DNA of 64,000 nucleotides from an uncultured Jannaschia sp. (GCF_947494025.1 NZ_CANLTQ010000002.1:310001-374000); one strand, 5' to 3'. Positions 16,693 through 24,730 are shown, numbered from the stretch's first letter. Notes: generated by a model not told the origin, from the sequence alone. Numbers and translations: made by a program.

Positions 16693-17619
16693 ATGACCGA
16701 AGACCTCATCGACATCCATCCCGACGTCCAGGCGGCGCTTCGGGCCGGTCGCGCCGTGGTCGCGCTGGAATCCACGATCGTCACCCACGGCATGCCCCAT
16801 CCGCAGAACGTGGAAACGGCCCGCGCCGTCGAGGACGAGATCCGCGCCCTGGGCGCCGTGCCGGCGACCATCGCGGTGCTCGACGGGCGGCCCAGGGTCG
16901 GGCTGTCGGAGGCCGACCTCGACGCGCTCGTCGCGCGTCCGGACGTGGTCAAGGCCTCGGGCCGCGACCTCGCCGCGATCATGGCGCGGGGCGGCAGCGC
17001 GGGCACGACCGTGTCCTGCACCATGCGCCTCGCCGCGCTGGCGGGCATCCGCGTCTTCGCGACCGGCGGCGTGGGCGGCGTGCATCGCGGCGCGGAGGAG
17101 AGCTGGGACGTCTCCGCCGACCTGGCCGAACTCGGGCGGACCGAGGTGGCGGTCGTCTGCGCCGGGGTGAAGTCGATCCTCGACATCCCCAAGACGCTGG
17201 AAGTGCTAGAAAGCCAGCGCGTGCCGGTCATCGCCTGCGGCACCGACGTCTTTCCCGCCTTCTACGCCCGCGACAGCGGCGAGCGGGCCGACCATCGCCT
17301 CGACACGCCGGAGGAGATCGCGCGCGCCGTGGACCTGCATTTCCGGCTCGGATCCGGAACCGGTCTCCTGATCGCCAACCCCGTCCCCGAGGCCGATGCG
17401 CTCGCCCCCGCCGAGATCGACGGCATCATCGCGGAGGCCATCGAGGCGGCCGCCGCCGAGGGCGTGTCGCGCAAGGATCTCACGCCGTTCCTGCTGGAGC
17501 GAATCGCGACCCGGTCGGAGGGGCGCAGCCTCGCCACCAACATCGCGCTGGTCCGGAACAACGCCCGCCTCGCCGCGCGGATCGCGGTCGCGCTCGCCGG
17601 GGGCGACGCCGCGCGATAA
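16693..17619 (+). CDS. psuG: Pseudouridine-5'-phosphate glycosidase
   Basis: Cleaves the C-C glycosidic bond of pseudouridine 5'-phosphate reversibly to uracil and ribose 5-phosphate. 308 residues, the usual family length. Key elements: ALESTIVTHGMP (E26), KASGRDLA, TTVSCTM, and the Schiff-base lysine K160 in CAGVKSILDIPKTLE, matching E. coli K166. GGAGGAAAG lies 9 bases before the chosen ATG. The partner kinase PsuK, normally adjacent or fused, is not in the window, so pseudouridine phosphate must come from elsewhere. Lies between a TRAP transporter and an aminotransferase. Confidence 0.95.
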   Translation: MTEDLIDIHPDVQAALRAGRAVVALESTIVTHGMPHPQNVETARAVEDEIRALGAVPATIAVLDGRPRVGLSEADLDALVARPDVVKASGRDLAAIMARGGSAGTTVSCTMRLAALAGIRVFATGGVGGVHRGAEESWDVSADLAELGRTEVAVVCAGVKSILDIPKTLEVLESQRVPVIACGTDVFPAFYARDSGERADHRLDTPEEIARAVDLHFRLGSGTGLLIANPVPEADALAPAEIDGIIAEAIEAAAAEGVSRKDLTPFLLERIATRSEGRSLATNIALVRNNARLAARIAVALAGGDAAR

Positions 17620-17820
17620 GACGCTCGATCCGGACGCGGACCGGGGTCGGGCAGCGCGTAGGACGGCGCGTCGCGCGGCGTCCGCTCCGGGGCGGACGGG
17701 GGGTGCCCGGCGTCATTCGCCGCTTCGTCCTCCGCAACTCCGTCTCCCCGATCCGGCCGGGCTGGACCCCGCGCGCCGGATGCGATCAGGTGACCGCCGA
17801 CATTCCGGGAGGAGCCTGCC

Positions 17821-18996
17821 ATGGAGATCGAGCCGTTCGCGGTCGAGATGTGGATGAACGCGCACGAGAACCACTGCGCCTTCAACCTCGCCGAAACCTG
17901 CGTGTCGAGCCTGACGCTGGACGAGCTGTTACGACTCTCCGGACGGAACGCCGATGCGCTGGCCGAACTCCTGCCACGCAAGCTGACCTACGGCGCGATC
18001 GAGGGATCCGACCGCCTGCGCGACGCGATCGCCGCGCTCTACGAGACCGCCACCCGGCGGGACGTCGTCGTCGCCCACGGCACGGCGGGCGCCAACGCGC
18101 TCGTCTGGCAGGCGATGGTCGGGCCGGGCGACAGGGTCGTGAGCCTTGTGCCGACCTATCAGCAGCACGTCTCGATCCCCGAAAGCCTCGGGGCCGAGGT
18201 CGTCCGCTTTCCGCTCCGTGCCGAGGATAACTGGCTGCCCGACATGGACGCCCTCGCCCGCGCGGTGACGCCGGAGACGCGCATGGTCGCGCTGACCAAC
18301 CCGAACAACCCGACCGGCGCGCTGATCGACCGGACGGGGCTGGAGCGCATCGCGGGGATCGCGCGGACGGCGAATGCCTGGGTCCTCGTGGACGAGGTCT
18401 ATCGCGGCACGGCGCAGGACGACGACGCCATCGGCCCCTCGGTCTCGGATCTCTACGAGCGGGGCATCTCGACCGCCGGCATGTCGAAGGCCTTCGCGCT
18501 GGCCGGGCTCCGGCTCGGCTGGGTCGTGGCGCCGGAGGAGGTGCTCGCCGCCGTGTCGCGGCACCGCGACTACAACACGATCTCGGTCGGCCTGATCGAC
18601 GATCACCTCGCCGCGCTCGCGCTCGAAAGCGCCGACCGCGTGCTCGACCGCTCCCGGCGCATCACGCGGGCCAACCTCGACCGGATCGACGCCTGGATCG
18701 CGGCCGAGCCGCGGCTCGACTGGGTGCGTCCGCGCGCGGGCACGACGGCCCTCGTGGCCTACGATCTCGACGTGCCGTCCGAGCGCTTCTGCCTCGACCT
18801 GCTGGCGGAGGAAGGCGTGCTCTTCACGCCCGGCTCGGCGATGGGGATGGAGGGGCATGTCCGCATCGGTTTCGCCAACGACCCCGACGCGCTCGAAGCG
18901 GGGCTGCCGCGCGTCTCGGCCTTTCTCGCGCGGCGCGGGGACATCCGGCCGGACACGTCGTCCCACGCCCGTGCCACAGCGGTAACACAGCCATAA
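17821..18996 (+). CDS. PLP-dependent class I/II aminotransferase, substrate unknown
   Basis: 391-residue fold-type I PLP enzyme. The PLP lysine is K223 in AGMSKAFALAGLRLGW; NPNNPTG (160-166), the PLP-contacting DEVYRG (191-196) and the phosphate-binding TAGAN region are present. The N-terminus (EPFAVEMWMNAHENHC) is not that of classic aspartate or aromatic transaminases; it resembles a subfamily common in alphaproteobacteria and distantly related to capreomycidine-synthase-like enzymes. GGGAGGAG precedes the ATG. Convergent with the AAA ATPase. Could be a transaminase, lyase or beta-eliminating enzyme; substrate cannot be assigned. Confidence 0.88.
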   Translation: MEIEPFAVEMWMNAHENHCAFNLAETCVSSLTLDELLRLSGRNADALAELLPRKLTYGAIEGSDRLRDAIAALYETATRRDVVVAHGTAGANALVWQAMVGPGDRVVSLVPTYQQHVSIPESLGAEVVRFPLRAEDNWLPDMDALARAVTPETRMVALTNPNNPTGALIDRTGLERIAGIARTANAWVLVDEVYRGTAQDDDAIGPSVSDLYERGISTAGMSKAFALAGLRLGWVVAPEEVLAAVSRHRDYNTISVGLIDDHLAALALESADRVLDRSRRITRANLDRIDAWIAAEPRLDWVRPRAGTTALVAYDLDVPSERFCLDLLAEEGVLFTPGSAMGMEGHVRIGFANDPDALEAGLPRVSAFLARRGDIRPDTSSHARATAVTQP

Positions 18997-19013
18997 CACA
19001 GCCGTAACACGCC
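18981..19013 (+). repeat. Three tandem 11-bp units across the aminotransferase stop
   Basis: GGTAACACAGC / CATAACACAGC / CGTAACACGCC are consecutive. The first two units encode the C-terminal TQP and the stop TAA; loss or gain of a unit would change the C-terminus. Confidence 0.7.
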
Positions 19014-19017
19014 CCGA

Positions 19018-19911
19018 TCAGGCGATTTCGGCGCGAATCTCGTCGAGGATGCGCTTCGCCTCCGAGCCCTGAAGGCGCTGGATGTCGTCCTGATACTTCA
19101 GGAGCGCGCCGAGCGTGTCGGCGATCACCGCGGGCGAAAGGTCGATCACATCGAGCGCCAGCAGGCACTTGGCCCAGTCGATCGTCTCCGCCACGCCGGG
19201 CCGCTTGAACAGATCCTCGCCCCGGAGGCGCTGCACGAAGGCCACGACCTCGCGGCTCAACCGCTCGGCCGCCTCGGGCGCCCGCGCGGCGAGGATCTGC
19301 ATCTCGCGGGCATGGTCCGGGTAATCGACCCAATGGTAAAGACACCGTCTTTTCAATGCGTCATGCACTTCCCGCGTCCGGTTCGACGTCAGGATCACGA
19401 GCGGCGGCGCCGGCGCCTTCACCGTTCCGGTCTCCGGAATCGTGACCTGAAAATCCGACAGCGCCTCGAGCAGGAACGCCTCGAACGGCGCATCGGTGCG
19501 GTCGATCTCGTCGATGAGCAGGACCGGCGGCCCGCCCGGCTGCGGCCGCATCGCCTCCAGAAGCGGGCGGGCGATCAGGAAGTCGTCGGAAAACAGATCC
19601 GGCGGCGTGGTCCCCGCGGCCTCCGCCGAACGGATCGCCACCATCTGCGCGGCAAAGTTCCATTCGTAGACCGCCGAATGCGCGTCGAGCCCCTCGTAGC
19701 ATTGCAGCCGGATCAGCCGCCGCCCGAGCGTCGCGGCGAGCGCCTTGGCGATTTCGGTCTTGCCGGTCCCCGCCTCGCCCTCGAGGAAAAGCGGCCGGTC
19801 GAGCGCGATGGCGAGGAACACCACCGTCGCCAGCGCCCGCCCGCAAACGTAGTCCTGTTCCGCGAGCCGTCTCTGCACGTCGTCGATCGTCTTCATCGGC
19901 GCATGGGGCAT
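19018..19911 (-). CDS. MoxR/CoxD-type AAA+ ATPase
   Basis: AAA+ ATPase of about 297 residues. Walker A is GEAGTGKTE, Walker B LLIDEIDR, sensor 1 is within LVILTSNRTRE, and the arginine finger region RRCLYHWVDYPD follows. The beginning (KTIDDVQRRLAEQDYVCGRALATVVFLAI) resembles CoxD, an assembly ATPase of molybdenum CO-dehydrogenase-type enzymes, but neither a VWA partner (CoxE) nor a molybdoenzyme is adjacent. Start set at MPHAPMKTID; a start five codons later (19896) is equally possible. Role as a protein-remodelling chaperone is inferred from family. Confidence 0.85.
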   Translation of the reverse strand: MPHAPMKTIDDVQRRLAEQDYVCGRALATVVFLAIALDRPLFLEGEAGTGKTEIAKALAATLGRRLIRLQCYEGLDAHSAVYEWNFAAQMVAIRSAEAAGTTPPDLFSDDFLIARPLLEAMRPQPGGPPVLLIDEIDRTDAPFEAFLLEALSDFQVTIPETGTVKAPAPPLVILTSNRTREVHDALKRRCLYHWVDYPDHAREMQILAARAPEAAERLSREVVAFVQRLRGEDLFKRPGVAETIDWAKCLLALDVIDLSPAVIADTLGALLKYQDDIQRLQGSEAKRILDEIRAEIA

Positions 19912-19988
19912 GAGCGGCCCCGTGCGGTCAAGCCGCGTTGCCGTCGCGCGTCGGGCGGCGTATCTATGACCAAACGGAGGAACACGAC

Positions 19989-21203
19989 ATGAAGGACACG
20001 CCAACCGAGGGACGCGGGCCCGATCTGGGATCGTTCGACTGGGCCGACCCGTTCCGGCTGGAGGACCAGCTTAGCGAGGAGGAGCGGATGCTGCGCGACG
20101 CGGCGAACGCCTTCGCACAAGCCGAGCTCGCCCCCGTGGTCCGGGACGCCTACCGCGACGAACTCGACGCGCCGGAACTCTTCGCAAAGATGGGCGCGGC
20201 CGGACTTCTCGGTGTGACCATCCCGGAGGAATACGGCGGACTCGGCTCCGACTACGTGACCTACGGCCTCGTGGCGCGCGAGATCGAGCGGGTCGATTCC
20301 GGCTATCGATCGATGATGTCGGTGCAATCCTCCCTCGTGATGTACCCGATCCACGCCTATGGCTCCGAGGAGCAGCGGCGGAAATACCTTCCCGGCCTCG
20401 CGGCGGGCGACCTCATCGGGTGCTTCGGCCTGACCGAACCCGATGCCGGCTCCGACCCGGCCGGCATGAAGACGCGTGCGGTTCCGACCGACGGCGGATA
20501 CCGGATCGACGGCGCGAAGATGTGGATCTCGAACGCGCCCTTCGCCGACGTCTTCGTCGTCTGGGCCAAGTCCGACGCGCATGACGGGAAGATCCGCGGC
20601 TTCGTGCTCGAAAAGGACACCGCGGGACTCAGCGCGCCCCGGATCAAGGGCAAGCAGAGCCTCCGCGCCTCGACCACGGGCGAGATCGTCATGGACGGCG
20701 TGGAGGTCGGCGAGGATGCGCTTCTGCCGGGCGTGCAGGGGCTGAAAGGGCCCTTCGGCTGCCTCAACCGGGCGCGCTACGGCATCGCCTGGGGCGTGAT
20801 GGGCGCGGCGGAGACCTGCTGGCACGCGGCGCGGCAATACGGGCTCGACCGCAAGCAGTTCGGCCGGCCGCTGGCGCAGACGCAGCTTTTCCAGAAGAAG
20901 CTCGCCGACATGCAGACCGAGATCGCCTTCGGTCTGCAAGGCGCGTTGCAGGCCGGCCGGCTGATGGATCAGGGCCGCGCGGCGCCGGAGCTGATCTCCA
21001 TGATCAAGCGCAACAATTGCGGCAAGGCCCTCGACGTGGCGCGGCTGGCGCGCGACATGCACGGCGGCAACGGCATCTCCGAGGAATACCCGGTGATCCG
21101 TCACATGATGAACCTCGAGACGGTGAACACCTACGAGGGGACGCACGACGTTCACGCCCTGATCCTCGGCCGCGCACAGACGGGGTTGCAGGCGTTCTTC
21201 TGA
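19989..21203 (+). CDS. gcdH: Glutaryl-CoA dehydrogenase
   Basis: FAD enzyme that oxidises and decarboxylates glutaryl-CoA to crotonyl-CoA in lysine/tryptophan breakdown. 404 residues. Acyl-CoA dehydrogenase motifs are present ([26 protein letters not shown]), and the catalytic glutamate E383 sits in [20 protein letters not shown], a context specific for the GCDH subgroup. Start at ATG 19989 with GGAGG eight bases upstream. Monocistronic to judge from its surroundings; divergent from the AAA ATPase. Confidence 0.94.
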   Translation: MKDTPTEGRGPDLGSFDWADPFRLEDQLSEEERMLRDAANAFAQAELAPVVRDAYRDELDAPELFAKMGAAGLLGVTIPEEYGGLGSDYVTYGLVAREIERVDSGYRSMMSVQSSLVMYPIHAYGSEEQRRKYLPGLAAGDLIGCFGLTEPDAGSDPAGMKTRAVPTDGGYRIDGAKMWISNAPFADVFVVWAKSDAHDGKIRGFVLEKDTAGLSAPRIKGKQSLRASTTGEIVMDGVEVGEDALLPGVQGLKGPFGCLNRARYGIAWGVMGAAETCWHAARQYGLDRKQFGRPLAQTQLFQKKLADMQTEIAFGLQGALQAGRLMDQGRAAPELISMIKRNNCGKALDVARLARDMHGGNGISEEYPVIRHMMNLETVNTYEGTHDVHALILGRAQTGLQAFF

Positions 21204-21331
21204 GGTCGATGCAACAGGCCGATCCCGCGCGACGGCGCAGCGTTCCTCCGACGCGGCCCGGAGGGCGGGGCGGCTCCGCCGAAAGTCGGCCCGTCCGACT
21301 TCGTACGGCTGCGGATCGGCGGTAACCACAT

Positions 21332-21356
21332 GGAACTTCGTCCGAACCTATGCGTC
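21332..21356 (+). promoter_or_regulatory. Possible EcfG-type promoter for the PRC-barrel gene
   Basis: GGAAC (21332-21336), 16-base spacer, then CGTC (21353-21356), one base off the GGAAC-N16/17-CGTT pattern of the alphaproteobacterial general-stress sigma factor. It lies about 36 bases before the start codon. Confidence 0.4.
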
Positions 21357-21391
21357 GACACCGTAGAATGAAACGAGATGGAGCCCACGCA

Positions 21392-21850
21392 ATGATGAAG
21401 CCACTTGCAACGACCGCCCTCGCCGCCGCCCTCGCCACCGGCGCGCCCTTGGCCGCGCTCGCGCAGGACGCGATGGCCGACATGTCCGACCTGATCCGGA
21501 CGCGCGACATCACGGGGGGACCGGTCTATTCGATCGCGGATCGTTACGACGATACCACCTGGGCGGATACGACCAACCGGGACGCGTACGGCTATACGAA
21601 CTACGCCTACGGCACCGATTACAGGCAAATCGGTGAGATCGAGGATATCGTGCTCGACCAGAGCGGTCAGATGATCGGGATCGTCGCCGAAGTCGGCGGT
21701 TTCCTGGATATCGGCGACAAGCACGTGATGGTGCCGACGGAAGATCTGCGGCTTGAAGCGGTCGACGAGCAGACTTACAGCTACATCACCCGGCTCAGCG
21801 AAGAGGAACTGGAGGAGCTGCCCTCCGTGGACGAGAGCTGGTTCGACTAA
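21392..21850 (+). CDS. Secreted PRC-barrel domain protein
   Basis: 152 residues with a signal peptide (MMKPLATTALAAALATGAPLAALAQ). After an aspartate- and tyrosine-rich linker comes a PRC-barrel-type beta fold (QIGEIEDIVLDQSGQMIGIVAEVGGFLDIGDKHVMVP), related to the photosynthetic reaction centre H subunit barrel and to envelope stress proteins of the family. TGGAG lies 8 bases before the paired ATG codons. A strong terminator follows, so it is monocistronic. Base composition is somewhat lower in G+C than neighbouring genes. Function unknown; periplasmic location and a stress link through the candidate promoter are inferences. Confidence 0.85.
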   Translation: MMKPLATTALAAALATGAPLAALAQDAMADMSDLIRTRDITGGPVYSIADRYDDTTWADTTNRDAYGYTNYAYGTDYRQIGEIEDIVLDQSGQMIGIVAEVGGFLDIGDKHVMVPTEDLRLEAVDEQTYSYITRLSEEELEELPSVDESWFD

Positions 21851-21872
21851 GCTTTCCGTTGGCAGACGGATC

Positions 21873-21897
21873 GGGAGGGCCTCAGCCCTCCCTTTTT
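21873..21897 (+). terminator. Intrinsic terminator after the PRC-barrel gene
   Basis: 8-bp stem GGGAGGGC-ctca-GCCCTCCC followed by five T, 22 bases past the stop codon. Confidence 0.9.
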
Positions 21898-21914
21898 CGT
21901 TCGCGCACCCGCAT

Positions 21915-22085
21915 TCAGGCCTCGGCCTGCATCGCTTCGATAGAAATCGTCACCTCGATCCCGCTGGAGGCGATTTCCGTATCGAGATCCACATCGAAGC
22001 CCTGCCACGACTTCTTGTCTGGCGGATACTGACCGGAGTGGGTCAGCTTCGCGTCGAGGACAACCTCTCGTCCAAGGTGAGGTCA
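21915..22085 (-). pseudogene. Remnant of a YceI-family gene (3' part)
   Basis: Reading leftward from a stop at 22085 to a stop at 21917, the 56 intervening codons have no start and give VVLDAKLTHSGQYPPDKKSW, then GFDVDLDTEIASSGIEVTIS and IEAMQAEA (parts shown). This lines up with the C-terminus of YceI-type lipid-binding proteins (pattern V-LEAKL...GFEA...EVDLIISVEGVQ), with a gap where the penultimate strand should be. The rest of the gene is missing; nothing in this frame upstream of the stop resembles YceI. Interpretation as a decayed, truncated copy is an inference. The remainder of the 21898-22259 interval holds the rpsF ribosome site (AGGAG at 22250) and no other gene I can support. Confidence 0.5.
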
Positions 22086-22259
22086 CCGGTGGCAGATGTC
22101 GTCACCTCTTACGTCACATCGATGCCCCCTTGCGCGCCGCGTCGGCGTCGCTATACGCGGCCCACCCGCCATGCGCCCATTCCGCGTGGTCTCTCGTGTC
22201 CGGGTGGCGGGCCATGCGCCCCGGACTATGAAACACGCGCCGACAAGACAGGAGTGAAC

Positions 22260-22613
22260 ATGCCGCTCTACGAGCATGTGATGATTTCGCGGCAGGATCT
22301 GTCCACCGCGCAGGCCGAGGGCCTCGTCGAACATTTCAGCACCGTCCTCGCGGACAACGGCGGCACCGTCGTCGACAGCGAGTACTGGGGCGTCAAGACG
22401 ATGGCCTACAAGATCAACAAGAACCGCAAGGGGCACTACGCCTTCCTGCGCACCGACGCCCCCTCGGACGCGGTGCACGAGATGGAGCGTCTCGCGCGGC
22501 TGCACGACGACGTCATGCGCGTGCTGACCGTGAAGGTCGACGCCCACGAGGAAGGTCCCTCGGTCCAGATGCAGAAGCGCGACGAGCGGGATACCCGCCG
22601 CGAGCGCCGGTAA
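22260..22613 (+). CDS. rpsF: 30S ribosomal protein bS6
   Basis: 117 residues with the family start MPLYEHVMISRQDLS and the RNA-binding face around YWGVKTMAYKINKNRKGHY. Binds 16S rRNA with bS18. ATG 22260 has AGGAG six bases before it. First gene of rpsF-rpsR-rplI, the standard alphaproteobacterial order; 12 bases separate it from rpsR. The C-terminal arginine-rich tail is typical for the group. Confidence 0.98.
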   Translation: MPLYEHVMISRQDLSTAQAEGLVEHFSTVLADNGGTVVDSEYWGVKTMAYKINKNRKGHYAFLRTDAPSDAVHEMERLARLHDDVMRVLTVKVDAHEEGPSVQMQKRDERDTRRERR

Positions 22614-22625
22614 GGAGAGCGAGAC

Positions 22626-22853
22626 ATGGCTGCCAAACCTTTCTTCCGCCGTCGCAAGACCGATCCGTTCGAGGGCCCGAACGCGCCCAAGATCGACTAC
22701 AAGGACACCCGCCTGCTGCAGCGTTACGTCAGCGAGCGCGGCAAGATCGTCCCGTCGCGCATCACCGCCGTCTCCGCCAAGAACCAGCGCCGCCTCGCCC
22801 GTGCGATCAAGCGCGCGCGGTTCCTGGCGCTGCTGCCCTACGCCGTGAAGTGA
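22626..22853 (+). CDS. rpsR: 30S ribosomal protein bS18
   Basis: 75 residues; carries the FFRRRK start, [19 protein letters not shown] core and the basic [18 protein letters not shown] end of bS18, which pairs with bS6 on the small-subunit platform. GGAGAG lies directly upstream. rplI follows after 10 bases with GAGGAG. Confidence 0.98.
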   Translation: MAAKPFFRRRKTDPFEGPNAPKIDYKDTRLLQRYVSERGKIVPSRITAVSAKNQRRLARAIKRARFLALLPYAVK

Positions 22854-22863
22854 GGAGATCGAC

Positions 22864-23499
22864 ATGCAAGTGATCCTTCTGGAACGCGTGGCCAAGCTGG
22901 GCCAGATGGGCGAGGTCGTCGACGTCAAGTCCGGCTACGCCCGCAATTTCCTGCTGCCGCAGGGCAAGGCGCTTACCGCGTCGGACGCCAACGTGAAGGC
23001 GTTCGAGGGCCGCAAGGCGCAACTCCAGGCCGAGAACCTCGAGACCAAGAAGGAGGCCGACGCGATGGCCGCCCGCCTGAACGGCGAGCAGTTCGTCATC
23101 ATCCGTCAGGCTTCCGATTCCGGCGCGCTCTACGGCTCCGTCACCACGCGCGACGCGGCCGAGGCGGCGACCGAGGCGGGCTACACCGTGAATCGCGGTC
23201 AGGTCGCGCTGCAGCAGCCGATCAAGTATCTTGGCCTGCACACGGTTACGGTGCGCCTGCACCCCGAGGTCGAGGTCGAGATCGAGCTGAACGTGGCGCG
23301 CTCCCCCGAGGAGGCCGAGCTTCAGGCGTCGGGCAAGTCCATCCGGGACCTCGCCGCCGAGGAAGAGGCCGCGGCGGAGTTCGAGATCTCCGAGCTGTTC
23401 GACGATATCGGCGGCGCGGCGGACGAATACGGCGAGGACCGCAGCGGCCCCGTCTCCACGCCCGAAAGCGACACCGGGGGCGAGGAACAGCCGAGCTGA
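22864..23499 (+). CDS. rplI: 50S ribosomal protein bL9
   Basis: 211 residues, longer than the usual about 150. N-terminal rRNA-binding domain is standard ([36 protein letters not shown] in part), joined by the long helix to the C-domain ([13 protein letters not shown]...[15 protein letters not shown]). About 60 extra residues form a strongly acidic, probably disordered tail ([22 protein letters not shown] and on). Such tails occur in related alphaproteobacteria. Ends the operon before a strong terminator. Confidence 0.97.
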   Translation: MQVILLERVAKLGQMGEVVDVKSGYARNFLLPQGKALTASDANVKAFEGRKAQLQAENLETKKEADAMAARLNGEQFVIIRQASDSGALYGSVTTRDAAEAATEAGYTVNRGQVALQQPIKYLGLHTVTVRLHPEVEVEIELNVARSPEEAELQASGKSIRDLAAEEEAAAEFEISELFDDIGGAADEYGEDRSGPVSTPESDTGGEEQPS

Positions 23500-23522
23500 T
23501 CCGGTCCTGACTGACATGCGAA

Positions 23523-23547
23523 GGGCCGCCCTATCGGGCGGCCCTTT
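23523..23547 (+). terminator. Terminator of the rpsF-rpsR-rplI operon
   Basis: Perfect 9-bp stem GGGCCGCCC-tatc-GGGCGGCCC followed by TTTCTC, 24 bases past rplI. It may also serve the convergent copper-protein gene. Confidence 0.88.
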
Positions 23548-23586
23548 CTCGTTCCGGCATGCGCCTGCGCTGCGCCTCGCTCACGG

Positions 23587-23979
23587 TCACAAATTCGCTG
23601 CGGCCTTGCGGCAATCCTCGGCGCATTCCCGGCACATCGTCGCGCAGCGCCGGCAATGGGCGTCGTCGTGCATCTCGCACATTTCCGCGCAGGTCTCGCA
23701 GGCCTGAATGCAAAGTTCGAGCGTCGCCCGCAGAAGCGCCTCATTGCTGCCCGTCCGACGCGTCGCGACGCGGTAAGTCGCCTCGCAGATGTCCGAGCAG
23801 TCGTTACACTTGCGGATACAATCGACCCGCTCGGCCACGTCCGGCTCCGCGGCGCAGGCATCGGCGCAGGAGTTGCAGATCGCCGCGCAGTACATCGCGT
23901 GGCGCACGGCCTGGCCCAGAACCTCGTTATCGTGGCCGGCCACGTCGGGATGCTCGGCGATCATTTCCTTGATGGACAT
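23587..23979 (-). CDS. Four-helix-bundle copper-storage protein (Csp/DUF326-like)
   Basis: 130-residue cysteine-rich protein with 17 Cys, mostly in CxxxC and CxxC steps along four helices: C31/C35/C38/C42, C54/C58/C61/C65, C90/C94/C97/C101 and C109 to C123. This is the pattern of Csp proteins, whose thiolates line the core of a four-helix bundle and store many Cu(I) ions. There is no signal peptide, so it should be cytosolic (Csp3-like). The ATG has GGAGAG 8 bases upstream. A consensus-like general-stress promoter lies 34-58 bases upstream. Faces rplI across a shared terminator. Confidence 0.88.
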   Translation of the reverse strand: MSIKEMIAEHPDVAGHDNEVLGQAVRHAMYCAAICNSCADACAAEPDVAERVDCIRKCNDCSDICEATYRVATRRTGSNEALLRATLELCIQACETCAEMCEMHDDAHCRRCATMCRECAEDCRKAAANL

Positions 23980-24012
23980 CTCGTTCTCTCCGTCGGCTGA
24001 AGTCAGCGGACC

Positions 24013-24037
24013 AACGGACGAAGCCGCCGACCGTTCC
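24013..24037 (-). promoter_or_regulatory. Consensus-like EcfG promoter for the copper-storage gene
   Basis: On the minus strand GGAAC (24037-24033) is followed after exactly 16 bases by CGTT (24016-24013), matching GGAAC-N16/17-CGTT of the alphaproteobacterial general stress sigma factor. The start codon is 34 bases downstream of the -10 element. The match and position are seen; regulation is inferred. Confidence 0.6.
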
Positions 24038-24194
24038 ACGCTGCCGTGCTCCGTCGTGCATCCGCCGGCGAAGCGGATATCTGCGCGACCTATCCATACC
24101 TCTGCAGAGCCCCCGATGATCCTCGACCGCCGACGCTTCCTTGCCTCCGTTCGTAGTTGAGGAGAACGCGGTCGACACGATTTGATGCTGCGCC

Positions 24195-24680
24195 CGTCGC
24201 CACATTCAAAACGCCGGGCTGGATGCGGACGGCACGCTCCGGGTGATCGAGCACGGGCCGAAGGGCGGCGACGAGCCGAAACGGCCGGAGGGGGTCCGAA
24301 CCTCGGCTGGCCGGCGATCACGTGCGGCAAGCGATATCCGGGGCAGTCGGTCGGCTCCGATGACGCTGCGAAGGAGGGCATGGAGCAGCCAATCTGTTTC
24401 CGTGATCCCGTGACCGCTCCGGGCGGCACGGCCTTCACATCCGGCGAGACCTTCGCGGACTGAAGTGGGCCACTTTGATCGGCTCGCTTATCCCGGCGGC
24501 GTTGTTCGTGAGCCCTTCGACGAAGGAGGGCCATGTCGTCGAGGAGGAGCGTCTGTTCCACGATCAAAGCCCCGGCGGCGATGTGGAAATGCAGGACGAC
24601 GATACCTCCCGCGTGATCAGCGGTTTCGAGAGCAACAACCTGATCCAGGTTCGGTCCGCGCCGGACCGAAGCGATGAACG
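24195..24680 (+). pseudogene. Decayed PQQ-dependent aldose sugar dehydrogenase (C-terminal part)
   Basis: Three frames must be joined to read it. Frame one: NAGLDADGTLRVIEHGPKGG and DEPKRPEG; a one-base deletion near 24290 shifts to NLGWPAITCGKRYPG, KEGMEQPICFRDPV and GGTAFTSGETFAD; a further lesion at the TGA (24461-24463) shifts to ATLIGSLIPAALFVS and HVVEEERLFHD. This is the soluble sugar dehydrogenase (YliI/Asd) pattern EHGP-GGDE, GWPVITYG, GMEQP, AP-GMAF, GSL, VVGEERL. The N-terminal two thirds are absent upstream, and the end is degenerate beyond about 24600. The intervening 23980-24194 holds the Csp promoter and nothing else I can support. Confidence 0.75.
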
Positions 24681-24730
24681 AAAAAGGAAGCCCCGGCGGC
24701 GCCCTTTCCGTGTTTCAAATGTAACGCCGA

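Noticed and set aside
23587-24567. A 326-residue version of the Cys-rich protein with a long N-terminal extension
   Set aside because: The extension is basic, low-complexity and runs through the promoter and antisense to the decayed dehydrogenase; the start at 23979 has a ribosome site.
24690-24730. Intrinsic terminator of tig
   Set aside because: A T-rich run follows a GC stretch on the minus strand, but the stem is interrupted and weak; not strong enough to list.
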